Shown: in pieces, positions 23,442 through 30,427 of the stretch | How positions within the stretch are numbered: position 1 is the first letter of the stretch | Layout: each line of letters starts with the position of its first letter | Assembly: GCA_017548505.1 (NCBI GenBank) | Contig: JAFYZX010000064.1 | Location: 1-39,940 of the forward strand | Length of the DNA: 39,940 nucleotides | DNA from: Bacteroidales bacterium | Lineage (GTDB): Bacteria; Bacteroidota; Bacteroidia; Bacteroidales; UBA932 | Direction of reading: 5' to 3' | The notes under the pieces: generated by a model | The model's input: only the letters and a program-made list of their open reading frames with translations | Told to the model about the DNA's origin: nothing | The model's database searches: none | Position numbers and translations under genes: made by a program

Positions 23442-26400
23442 TTATCTCTCAACTTTAATTTTCAATGTCTTGCCGTCTTCCCACTCTACCTCGGAGGCAC
23501 CTTCAAGTTCAGGAGCGGAAGTATCTGCCAGAGAGAGGCTGTTTGCCAGAGTCTGCGCGCATACGTATGCGGAGAAGCCTCCATCTATTGCCTCGGCGAT
23601 GTCCGGCTGGGACTCGACAACAACGGATATCCTGTCCGTAACCTCGAATCCGGAATCCTTCCTGAGGTTCTGGATGCGGTTGACAAGTTCTCTTGCTGTT
23701 CCTTCTCTTCTCAGTTCATCCGAAATCTGGATGTCCAGAGCCAGAGTCAGGGAGCCTTCTGAAGCAACCAGCCATCCCGGCATATCCTCTGAAGAAATCT
23801 CGTAGTCACCCTTTTCCAGCACCACGTCTCCACTTGGAAGATGCATGGTGTATTCCCCGCTGCGCTCGATTTCCGAGATATCTTTCTGTGTAAAGTTAGC
23901 AAATGCTGATGAAATCTCCTTCATCTGGCGGCCATATTTTTTGCCCAATGTTTTGAACATAGGCTTTATCTTCTTTGTAATCAGGCCTTCAGTATCGGTG
24001 ATATATTCAATCTCCTTTACGTTTACCTCGCTGAGAATGATGTTCTGGATCTTTTCCAGCTGTTCCTTGACCTTGGAATCGATAACTGGAATCATAAGTC
24101 TGGACAGTGGCTGGCGCACCTTGATGTTGACCTTGCGCCTGAGAGCCAAAACCATGGAAGTGCTCTTCTGGGCAAGTGCCATACGGTCTTCCAGATCCTT
24201 GTCTATCAGGCCAGTGTCCTCCTGAGGCATAAGAGTCAGATGGACAGAGGATTCAGTGTGACGGCCGGAAACTGCGTTCAGGTCAAGGAACAGGCGGTCC
24301 GTGTAGAAAGGAGCAATAGGAGCGGACAGGATGGCCACAGTCTCAAGACAGCTGTAAAGAGTCTGGTATGCAGCCAGCTTGTCGGCATTCATCACTCCAC
24401 CCCAGAATCTCTTGCGGTTAAGGCGCACATACCAGTTGCTGAGGTGGTCGCAGACAAACTCCTGGATCTTTCTGCCGGCGGTGGTCACATCGTAATCATC
24501 GTAGCAGGCCTTGACGTCCCTTATCAGGGAATTGAGGTAGGACATTATCCAGCGGTCAATCTCAGGACGCTGGGCAACAGGAACTTCCTCTTCCTTTCCG
24601 GTAAAACCGTCCACATTGCTGTAGAGAGCAAAGAAGGAATATGTGTTGTAGAGAGTTCCAAAGAACTTTCTTCTTACTTCGTCTACACCGGCCTCGTCGA
24701 ACTTGAGGTTATCCCAAGGCTGGGCGTTGGTAAGCATATACCATCTGAGAGCATCGGCTCCCTGCTTTTCCAGCTGCTCGAAAGGATCCACGGCGTTGCC
24801 GAGTCTCTTGCTCATCTTCTCACCCTTCTTGTCCAGCACCAGACCGTTGGAAACCACGGTCTTGAAGGCAGGAGTGCGGGAAACCATCGTATGGATAGCA
24901 TGCAGGGTGTAGAACCAGCCTCTTGTCTGGTCAACTCCCTCAGCGATAAAGTCTGCAGTCTGGCCGAACTCCGGAGTGCCCAAAGCCTTCAAGGTCTCCT
25001 GTGCGTAAGGCATCGCGCCGGAATCAAACCACACATCGATAAGGTCGCTCTCGCGATGCATTGGCTTTCCGCTGTCGGAGACAAGCACAATCTCGTCTAT
25101 GTAAGGCTTGTGGACATCTATCTTGGCATAGTTTTCATCGCTGAAGTCACCAGGAACGAATCCCTTGTCCTTTAGAGGATTGCTCTTCATAATACCGGCA
25201 GCGACACTTTTTTCAATCTCATTGTAAAGCTCAGCGACACTTCCGATGCACTTTTCTTCTTTCTTGTCTTCGGTTCTCCAGATAGGAAGCGGAGTTCCCC
25301 AATATCTGCTTCTGGAAAGGTTCCAGTCCTGGAGATTCTCCAGCCATTTGCCGAAGCGGCCGGTTCCGGTACTCTCAGGCTTCCAGTTGATCTGCCTGTT
25401 GAGCTCGATCATCTCGTCCCTTACGGCAGTGGCCTTGATGAACCAGCTGTCCAGAGGATAGTAGAGGACAGGCTTGTCCGTTCTCCAGCAATGAGGATAG
25501 GAGTGGACGTGCTTCTCGATCCTGAAAGCCTTGCCTTCCATCTTCATCTGAACGCAGATATCAACGTCAAGAGTCTCGGCATCAGGAGCGAGCGATGCGT
25601 CATACGCGTTTTTGACATACCTTCCGGCATACTTCAGGTACTCGTCCTTCACACGTGTCTTGACGAACTCTTCGTCCAGGTCTTCGACCTTGAAGAACTT
25701 TCCGGTACGGTCCACCATAGGACGCCATACTCCTTCCTTGTCCTTGAGGGTGAACGGAGCAATGTTGTTCTGCTTTCCTACGCGGTCGTCATCAGCACCG
25801 AAAGTAGGAGCGATGTGGACGATTCCGGTACCTTCCTCAGTGGAAACGAAATCTCCGCAGATAACTCTCATCGTGTTCTCTTCCGGAAGGATCCAAGGCA
25901 GAAGCTGGCAGTATCTTACGCCTTCCATCTCCTTGCCCTTGAAAGTATCAAGCACCCTGTAAGGCACGAGCTTGTCGCCCAGTTTGTAATCTTCCAGAGG
26001 AATGTTTGCGGCCTTAGGGTTGAAATTGGCCGGGATAAGATCCTTTGCCACAATGTAAACCGCCGGCTTCCCGCTGTACGGGTTGAAGGATTCTACTCTT
26101 GCATATTCTATGTTCGGGCCAACGCAAAGCGCCACGTTTGAAGGAAGTGTCCAAGGAGTTGTAGTCCATGCTATGAAGAAAAGCTGGCCTTCTTCCAGTC
26201 CCTTGAACAGGAACTCGCTCTTCTCGTCCTTCTTAACCTGGAACTGGACGGTTGCGGTAGTGTCTTTTACATCGCGGTAGCAGCCAGGCTGGTTGAGTTC
26301 GTGGGAGCTAAGGCCAGTTCCTGCAGCCGGAGAATAAGGCTGGATTGTATAGCCCTTGTAGAGCAATCCCTTGCTGTAAAGGTCCTTGAGAAGATACCAA

Positions 26401-26876
26401 AGAGTCTCGATATAGCGGTTGTCGTATGTGATGTATGGATTGTCCATATCCACCCAGTAGCCGATCTGCTCGGTCAGGGCCACCCACTCCGCCGTGTATT
26501 TCATAACCTCCTTGCGGCAGGCAAGGTTGTATTCGTCTACGGAAATCTTCTTCCCGATGTCTTCCTTTGTAATGCCGAGCATCTTCTCCACACCCAGTTC
26601 CACAGGAAGCCCGTGGGTATCCCAACCGGCCTTTCTTGGAACCTGAAAACCTCTCTGAGTCTTGTAACGGCAATAGGCGTCTTTGATGCTTCTTGCCATA
26701 ACGTGGTGGATGCCAGGCTTTCCGTTAGCGGAAGGAGGCCCCTCGAAGAACACAAACCTTGGAGCGCCCTCCCTGGCCTTGGTTACATTCTCAAAACACT
26801 TTTCTTCCTTCCATTTGGCGAGAACTTCCTTTCCGATTTCTACCGGATCGAATTTCTTGTACTCTGCAAAACCCAT
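23442..26876 (-). CDS. ileS: Isoleucyl-tRNA synthetase, type 2 (IleRS2)
   Basis: The product has 1144 residues, the long eukaryote-like form. The first ATP-binding signature reads GIHH at 55-58 (after PPSANGKP) in place of the canonical HxGH. The second signature is KMSKR at 687-691 followed by LGN, typical of IleRS2. An editing domain (CP1) occupies about 200-400, with WTTTPWTLPSNVA and EGTGIVHIAPTFGADD. The anticodon-binding and C-terminal domains complete the protein. It charges tRNA-Ile with isoleucine and is the first gene of an ileS-dksA-like-lspA operon. IleRS2 is naturally tolerant of mupirocin, and the swapped GxHH form is reported to be extremely resistant. Confidence 0.97.
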   Translation of the reverse strand: MGFAEYKKFDPVEIGKEVLAKWKEEKCFENVTKAREGAPRFVFFEGPPSANGKPGIHHVMARSIKDAYCRYKTQRGFQVPRKAGWDTHGLPVELGVEKMLGITKEDIGKKISVDEYNLACRKEVMKYTAEWVALTEQIGYWVDMDNPYITYDNRYIETLWYLLKDLYSKGLLYKGYTIQPYSPAAGTGLSSHELNQPGCYRDVKDTTATVQFQVKKDEKSEFLFKGLEEGQLFFIAWTTTPWTLPSNVALCVGPNIEYARVESFNPYSGKPAVYIVAKDLIPANFNPKAANIPLEDYKLGDKLVPYRVLDTFKGKEMEGVRYCQLLPWILPEENTMRVICGDFVSTEEGTGIVHIAPTFGADDDRVGKQNNIAPFTLKDKEGVWRPMVDRTGKFFKVEDLDEEFVKTRVKDEYLKYAGRYVKNAYDASLAPDAETLDVDICVQMKMEGKAFRIEKHVHSYPHCWRTDKPVLYYPLDSWFIKATAVRDEMIELNRQINWKPESTGTGRFGKWLENLQDWNLSRSRYWGTPLPIWRTEDKKEEKCIGSVAELYNEIEKSVAAGIMKSNPLKDKGFVPGDFSDENYAKIDVHKPYIDEIVLVSDSGKPMHRESDLIDVWFDSGAMPYAQETLKALGTPEFGQTADFIAEGVDQTRGWFYTLHAIHTMVSRTPAFKTVVSNGLVLDKKGEKMSKRLGNAVDPFEQLEKQGADALRWYMLTNAQPWDNLKFDEAGVDEVRRKFFGTLYNTYSFFALYSNVDGFTGKEEEVPVAQRPEIDRWIMSYLNSLIRDVKACYDDYDVTTAGRKIQEFVCDHLSNWYVRLNRKRFWGGVMNADKLAAYQTLYSCLETVAILSAPIAPFYTDRLFLDLNAVSGRHTESSVHLTLMPQEDTGLIDKDLEDRMALAQKSTSMVLALRRKVNIKVRQPLSRLMIPVIDSKVKEQLEKIQNIILSEVNVKEIEYITDTEGLITKKIKPMFKTLGKKYGRQMKEISSAFANFTQKDISEIERSGEYTMHLPSGDVVLEKGDYEISSEDMPGWLVASEGSLTLALDIQISDELRREGTARELVNRIQNLRKDSGFEVTDRISVVVESQPDIAEAIDGGFSAYVCAQTLANSLSLADTSAPELEGASEVEWEDGKTLKIKVER

Positions 26877-26909
26877 ATTCTATTATCCTCTCTGAATTTT
26901 TTAAGGTGA

Positions 26910-26917
26910 CAAATTTA
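26910..26917 (-). promoter_or_regulatory. -7 promoter element, TAAATTTG, for ileS
   Basis: This is an exact match to TAnnTTTG, 33 bp upstream of the ileS ATG. It is back to back with the cvpA element, with one base between them. Confidence 0.5.
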
Positions 26918-26918
26918 C

Positions 26919-26926
26919 TATATTTG
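26919..26926 (+). promoter_or_regulatory. -7 promoter element, TATATTTG, for cvpA
   Basis: This is an exact match to TAnnTTTG, 28 bp upstream of the cvpA ATG. Its TTTG is also the left arm start of an inverted repeat TTTGTAC-TTAG-GTACAAA at 26923-26940. Confidence 0.5.
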
Positions 26927-26954
26927 TACTTAGGTACAAAAAAATCGTTGAGGT

Positions 26955-27464
26955 ATGAACATAATAGACATTGCAATCATCGTAATAGGAGTAGTCGCAC
27001 TCATCTGGGGAGCCTGGAAAGGATTCATTGCACAGCTGATTTCCATACTCGGTGTTTTCGTGGGAATCTGGGGAGCATCCAAGTTCACGCCCTACCTTAC
27101 CGGCATAGTATCCGGCTGGCTTGGAGAAGGCCAGAACGAGTCTGTTGTCAAGGTGGTTGTCTTCATAGTTCTTGTAATTGTCATAATCCTGATCTGCCAC
27201 CTCTTGGGCAAAGCGCTGGAGAAAGTCCTCGGGCTTACGGTTCTGGGCGGAGTGAACAGGCTGTTCGGCGCAATTTTCTGCGTCCTTAAGATCGCGCTTC
27301 TGCTGATTGCCTTAGCATCGCTGACAAAGAGTTCTCTTGAGGCAATGCAGATTCCGGTTCCGGAGTATCTTGCGCAGAGCAAAATCTACGCTTTACTGCT
27401 ACAGGCCTCAGAGCAGATTCTGCCGTTCGTTAAGGAGATGTTCGGCAAGATTACCGCCGCTTAA
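26955..27464 (+). CDS. cvpA: CvpA family membrane protein
   Basis: The product has 169 residues with four membrane helices: about 4-24, 28-46, 64-86 and 100-120. MNIIDIAIIVIGVVALIWGAWKGFIAQLISILG is the typical CvpA N-terminus (D near residue 5, then the G-KG-I pattern). The family is named from colicin V production in E. coli, where it affects purine synthesis and envelope properties. Its molecular role is not settled. It is a housekeeping gene in Bacteroidota, so its place before the peptide-export locus may be coincidental. The two are separated by 128 bp with three inverted repeats. Confidence 0.88.
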   Translation: MNIIDIAIIVIGVVALIWGAWKGFIAQLISILGVFVGIWGASKFTPYLTGIVSGWLGEGQNESVVKVVVFIVLVIVIILICHLLGKALEKVLGLTVLGGVNRLFGAIFCVLKIALLLIALASLTKSSLEAMQIPVPEYLAQSKIYALLLQASEQILPFVKEMFGKITAA

Positions 27465-27497
27465 ACCCCTTGAACCGAAAAAAAGTTGCTCATTTCC

Positions 27498-27549
27498 GTA
27501 CGATTCCAGAATCGTACAGGGTAAATTTTACCGGATGGTTTTGAAAACC
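27498..27549. promoter_or_regulatory. Three consecutive inverted repeats upstream of the peptide-export operon
   Basis: GTACGATTC-CA-GAATCGTAC occupies 27498-27517. GGTAAA-T-TTTACC occupies 27520-27532. GGTTTT-G-AAAACC occupies 27537-27549. All arms are perfect, and the centres are about 17-18 bp apart. The first could also be a terminator of cvpA, but no T run follows it. The three together lie just upstream of a near-consensus -7 element and are candidate operators. Confidence 0.6.
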
Positions 27550-27563
27550 CTCCCTCCTGCCTT

Positions 27564-27571
27564 CATATTTG
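27564..27571 (+). promoter_or_regulatory. Possible -7 element CATATTTG for the peptide-export operon
   Basis: This has one mismatch to TAnnTTTG, 21 bp upstream of the ATG at 27593. Confidence 0.35.
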
Positions 27572-27592
27572 CATCGTCAAAAACAACCGGCG

Positions 27593-27769
27593 ATGAAAAG
27601 AAAAAGGAAACGGGAGGAGGGCATTCTTGACGGCTTTGCCAAAGACCTGGAGCGCAGCCCCGAATGGGCGGCGGACGGTCCGGGACGAGGCTCCCTTCTT
27701 CTTTATATCTTTCTCATTGCAGCCGGGATTTGTCTTTGTCTTGGAACATTGGCGGTATTGCTGGGATGA
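27593..27769 (+). CDS. 58-residue single-pass membrane protein, first gene of the peptide-export locus
   Basis: The product has 58 residues from the ATG at 27593. The N-terminus is strongly basic (MKRKRKRE), followed by a charged cytoplasmic segment and one membrane helix at about 35-57 (LLLYIFLIAAGICLCLGTLAVLL). It has no double-glycine leader, so it is not an obvious export substrate. Its stop overlaps the start of the ABC exporter (ATGA), which shows coupling. By size and place it could be an immunity protein or an accessory of the exporter. Both are guesses. I recognise no family. Confidence 0.65.
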   Translation: MKRKRKREEGILDGFAKDLERSPEWAADGPGRGSLLLYIFLIAAGICLCLGTLAVLLG

Positions 27770-29895
27770 GAAGGAAAATCCACATAAGGCAGACTGATTC
27801 ATACGACTGCGGGGCGGCTAGCCTTGCAGCCGTGGCGGCCTGGTGGGGAGTGAGGCTTCCGCTTGCCCGCTTAAGGCGGGAATGCGGATGCTCAACCGAT
27901 GGGATAACCCTGCGTGGAATTGCAGACGGAGCCGCCGCCATCGGACTGAACGCCAAGGCGATGAAGGCACAGGACTTTGACAGGTTGGATCTGGAGGGGA
28001 GGGTGTCTCTTCTCAGAAATCTTAAGGAAGCCGGCGGACCTGTCATTATCCACACGGTTTCCAAGGAAGGATTGCTGCATTATATGGTCATTTATAAAGT
28101 GGGGAGGAAAAGTGTGGAAATTATGGACCCTGCCAGGGAAAGGATCGGGAGGGTGAATATTGCGGATCTTGCAGGAAGATGGAGCGGTTATGTCGTGCTT
28201 GTTGGCCCGGGAGAAGGATATCGTGAAGAAGACCGGACCGAAGGCAGAAGACTGAGGCTGCTTCGTCTTTTTACTATGCACCGTAGAGAAATAATCCTTG
28301 CCCTGGCCGGCTCCATAGTGCTCTCAGCAATGGGAATATGCAATTCCCTACTGATGCAGATGCTCATAGACAGGGCCATCCCGGGGCGCAATCTGACATA
28401 TCTCATCGCCCTGGCCGCTGTAATTATCGCGATGATACCACTGTCTCTTGTTATCGGATATCTCAGAGACCTGTACCTTTTAAAGGGAGGACTTTCCATA
28501 GACAACTCGCTGATTATAGGCTTTATGAGAAGAATCCTCAAGATGGACGAGAGATTCTTCAGCGATTATTCCAAGGGGGAACTTGAAAGCAGGCTTTCCG
28601 ATACCGTGAAGATAAGGATGTTCATCTGCGAAGGAGTGGTGAGCTTCAGTGTCTGCGCCGCAACTTTAACCGGAGTCTGCACCCTGATGTTCACTTTTTA
28701 CAGCCGGCTGGCGGCGATGCTGATGGCCTGCATACCGGTTTACGCCATTTTGGTGGGTGTGGCGGACAAGGTTAACCGCAGGATGAGCCGCAAGGTTATG
28801 GGCGCTGCGGCAGACTTTGAAAGCGACGTGATGGATTCCATAGAAGGACAGGCGGATATCAGGCATTTTGGAACGGACACTTCCAGTCTGGCTTTCAACG
28901 GCAGTTACTCCGGACTGTTGTTTGCAAGATTCAGGGCCGGACGGGTTTCCGCTTTGCTGGGAGGTCTTTCCAATGCTCTGAACCAGATTATATTGGGAGC
29001 GGTGCTTATAATCGGGGGAGCAGCCGTGCTGGGTGGAAAAATGAGCCTTGGAGAACTGGTGAGTTTCTGGAGCCTGAGCGCATTCTTCATTTCTCCGGCA
29101 AGCACTCTGGTCCATTTTGACTCGCTTATGAACGAGGCTCTCGTGGCCTCGGACAGAATCTACGGGATAACCTCTTTCTCCGATGAGAATCCGGACAGTA
29201 CCGTAAGGATGCCGAAAGGCCTGGCAAAAGACCTTGTCCTGGATAACGTATGCTTCCGCTATCGCGGAGGAAAACCATTGATAAAAAATTTCAGCTGCAC
29301 ATTCTCCCCTGGCGGGATTACCGGAATAACCGGCCCGAACGGATGCGGAAAGAGCACTCTGGCCTCTCTGATTCTCAGAGACTTTACTCCCGACAGCGGA
29401 AAGATAACCTATGGTGGCATTGACATATCTAGTATTAATTCTACTTGCTGGAGGAGTCTTCTTTCTTCTTTTCCTCAAAACTCTCACCTTTTCAATGCCA
29501 CCATCTTCGACAACATCGCGATGTCCCCGGGAAGAAGGGACTCAAGCATAGATATAAAGGATGTTGAACGGGCTACTGCCGCCCTTGTGGCTGCAGGCGG
29601 ACAAAACATTGTCAGCAGGACGGACAAGGGTCTGCTTTCCTCTTTGGGGAAAGGAGGCCTGAGGCTGTCCTCCGGAGAAAAACAGATGGTCCTCATTGCC
29701 AGGATGCTGTACGCGGACCCGGATGTAATGGTCTTTGACGAAGCGGCTTCCAATATGGACGAAAAGACTCTGGAACACTTTAAGAAACTGCTCCTATCCC
29801 TGAAGGCAAGAGGCAAGTGCATAATTCTCATAACACACGATGAGAGAATTGCCTTGTGCTGCGACAAGATAATTGATATGACCGGTCTATCATAG
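27766..29895 (+). CDS. Peptidase-containing ABC exporter (C39 bacteriocin-processing, PCAT type)
   Basis: The product has 709 residues from the ATG at 27766; a longer frame begins at 27664 but overlaps the upstream gene. The order is C39 cysteine protease (1-140: Gln9, Cys15 in DCGAAS, His105 in LLHYMVIY, Asp121 in MDP), six-helix ABC membrane domain (about 165-440), and nucleotide-binding domain. The last has Walker A GPNGCGKST at 523-531, signature LSSGEKQ at 634-640, Walker B VMVFDEA with Glu659, and ITHDE. Such proteins cut precursor peptides after a double glycine and export the mature peptide. Two genes with such leaders follow directly, and a TolC/adaptor pair lies further downstream. 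Confidence 0.95.
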   Translation: MRRKIHIRQTDSYDCGAASLAAVAAWWGVRLPLARLRRECGCSTDGITLRGIADGAAAIGLNAKAMKAQDFDRLDLEGRVSLLRNLKEAGGPVIIHTVSKEGLLHYMVIYKVGRKSVEIMDPARERIGRVNIADLAGRWSGYVVLVGPGEGYREEDRTEGRRLRLLRLFTMHRREIILALAGSIVLSAMGICNSLLMQMLIDRAIPGRNLTYLIALAAVIIAMIPLSLVIGYLRDLYLLKGGLSIDNSLIIGFMRRILKMDERFFSDYSKGELESRLSDTVKIRMFICEGVVSFSVCAATLTGVCTLMFTFYSRLAAMLMACIPVYAILVGVADKVNRRMSRKVMGAAADFESDVMDSIEGQADIRHFGTDTSSLAFNGSYSGLLFARFRAGRVSALLGGLSNALNQIILGAVLIIGGAAVLGGKMSLGELVSFWSLSAFFISPASTLVHFDSLMNEALVASDRIYGITSFSDENPDSTVRMPKGLAKDLVLDNVCFRYRGGKPLIKNFSCTFSPGGITGITGPNGCGKSTLASLILRDFTPDSGKITYGGIDISSINSTCWRSLLSSFPQNSHLFNATIFDNIAMSPGRRDSSIDIKDVERATAALVAAGGQNIVSRTDKGLLSSLGKGGLRLSSGEKQMVLIARMLYADPDVMVFDEAASNMDEKTLEHFKKLLLSLKARGKCIILITHDERIALCCDKIIDMTGLS

Positions 29896-29945
29896 GCGGA
29901 ATCCGGCGCGCCAACTCTGCCGGAAATCAAACACTGTTGACAAAA

Positions 29946-30158
29946 ATGGAAGAAAAGAGAATGAAAGTGAGCGGATTTGTCGATGCAACAGACGACGAGC
30001 TCGCCGTGTGCGGGGGAATTAACCCCGAGACAATCAGGAAGATCGCAAAGATCCTCGGAATCATCGTAGACTTCGTGATGAGCTATGGCGAAGACTTCTA
30101 CAAGGGCTACAAGAAAGGGGTCGAAGGCAAGCCTCTGTTTGTGTTTTCTAACAGGTAA
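29946..30158 (+). CDS. Double-glycine-leader peptide precursor 1
   Basis: The product has 70 residues from the ATG at 29946; an in-frame TTG lies at 29937 and a second ATG at 29961. The leader reads GFVDATDDELAVCGG and ends at Gly23-Gly24, with Val at -4 and acidic residues at -7 to -9. The predicted mature peptide has 46 residues starting INPETIRKIAKILGIIVDF. It is amphipathic and then Gly/Lys rich, with GYKKG, a GxxxG motif. It lies 50 bp after the C39 exporter. It is probably a bacteriocin or signal peptide. The leader is less canonical than that of precursor 2. Confidence 0.75.
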   Translation: MEEKRMKVSGFVDATDDELAVCGGINPETIRKIAKILGIIVDFVMSYGEDFYKGYKKGVEGKPLFVFSNR

Positions 30159-30163
30159 GGAGG
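30158..30163 (+). promoter_or_regulatory. Strong Shine-Dalgarno AGGAGG before peptide 2
   Basis: AGGAGG lies 7 nt before the ATG at 30171. It decides for that start over the out-of-frame ATG at 30164, which directly abuts it. Such strong sites are uncommon in Bacteroidota and suggest high expression of the peptide. Confidence 0.65.
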
Positions 30164-30170
30164 ATGGAAT

Positions 30171-30365
30171 ATGAACGGATTCATTGAATTGTCCGCCTCC
30201 GAGCAGACTTTGGTCTTCGGCGGAAAGGATGCGGACGTATCCCGCCTGATGGAAGTTTTGGGATACGGAATCGGCGCTCTGGTAAGAGCTATCAAGAATT
30301 TCATCCAGAACAGGCAGAACCTGCAGAACATTCCTGTTGAACTCCTGAAGCTGTACGCCAAATGA
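30171..30365 (+). CDS. Double-glycine-leader peptide precursor 2
   Basis: The product has 64 residues. The 18-residue leader MNGFIELSASEQTLVFGG fits the classical consensus: Leu at -12, Ser at -11, Glu at -8, Val at -4 and Gly-Gly. The predicted mature peptide has 46 residues, the same as precursor 1. It begins KDADVSRLMEVLGYGIGALVRAIKNF, with GYGIG giving a GxxxG motif, and is cationic and helical. It follows precursor 1 by 12 bp with a strong ribosome site. The pair resembles class IIb two-peptide bacteriocins. A signalling or contact-toxin role is also possible. Confidence 0.82.
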   Translation: MNGFIELSASEQTLVFGGKDADVSRLMEVLGYGIGALVRAIKNFIQNRQNLQNIPVELLKLYAK

Positions 30366-30380
30366 AATGTATGGATTCAG

Positions 30381-30413
30381 AAAAGGAGGCTGGCATGCGT
30401 CAGCCTCCTTTTT
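30381..30413. terminator. Strong intrinsic terminator after the peptide genes
   Basis: A perfect 12-bp stem pairs AAAAGGAGGCTG (30381-30392) with 30401-30412 around an 8-nt loop, ending in a run of T. The stem carries A and T runs at its two ends, so it should work on both strands. It separates the peptide locus from the TolC gene. Confidence 0.9.
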
Positions 30414-30415
30414 AC

Positions 30416-30423
30416 TATATTTG
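30416..30423 (+). promoter_or_regulatory. -7 promoter element, TATATTTG, for the TolC/adaptor operon
   Basis: This is an exact match to TAnnTTTG, starting 3 bp after the terminator and ending 4 bp before the ATG at 30428. A normal start-site distance would make the message leaderless. Confidence 0.45.
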
Positions 30424-30427
30424 CGCG

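Noticed and set aside
26955-27464. cvpA as a part of the bacteriocin locus
   Set aside because: The family name comes from colicin V production, but cvpA is a common housekeeping gene. Here it has its own promoter and is separated from the exporter by 128 bp.
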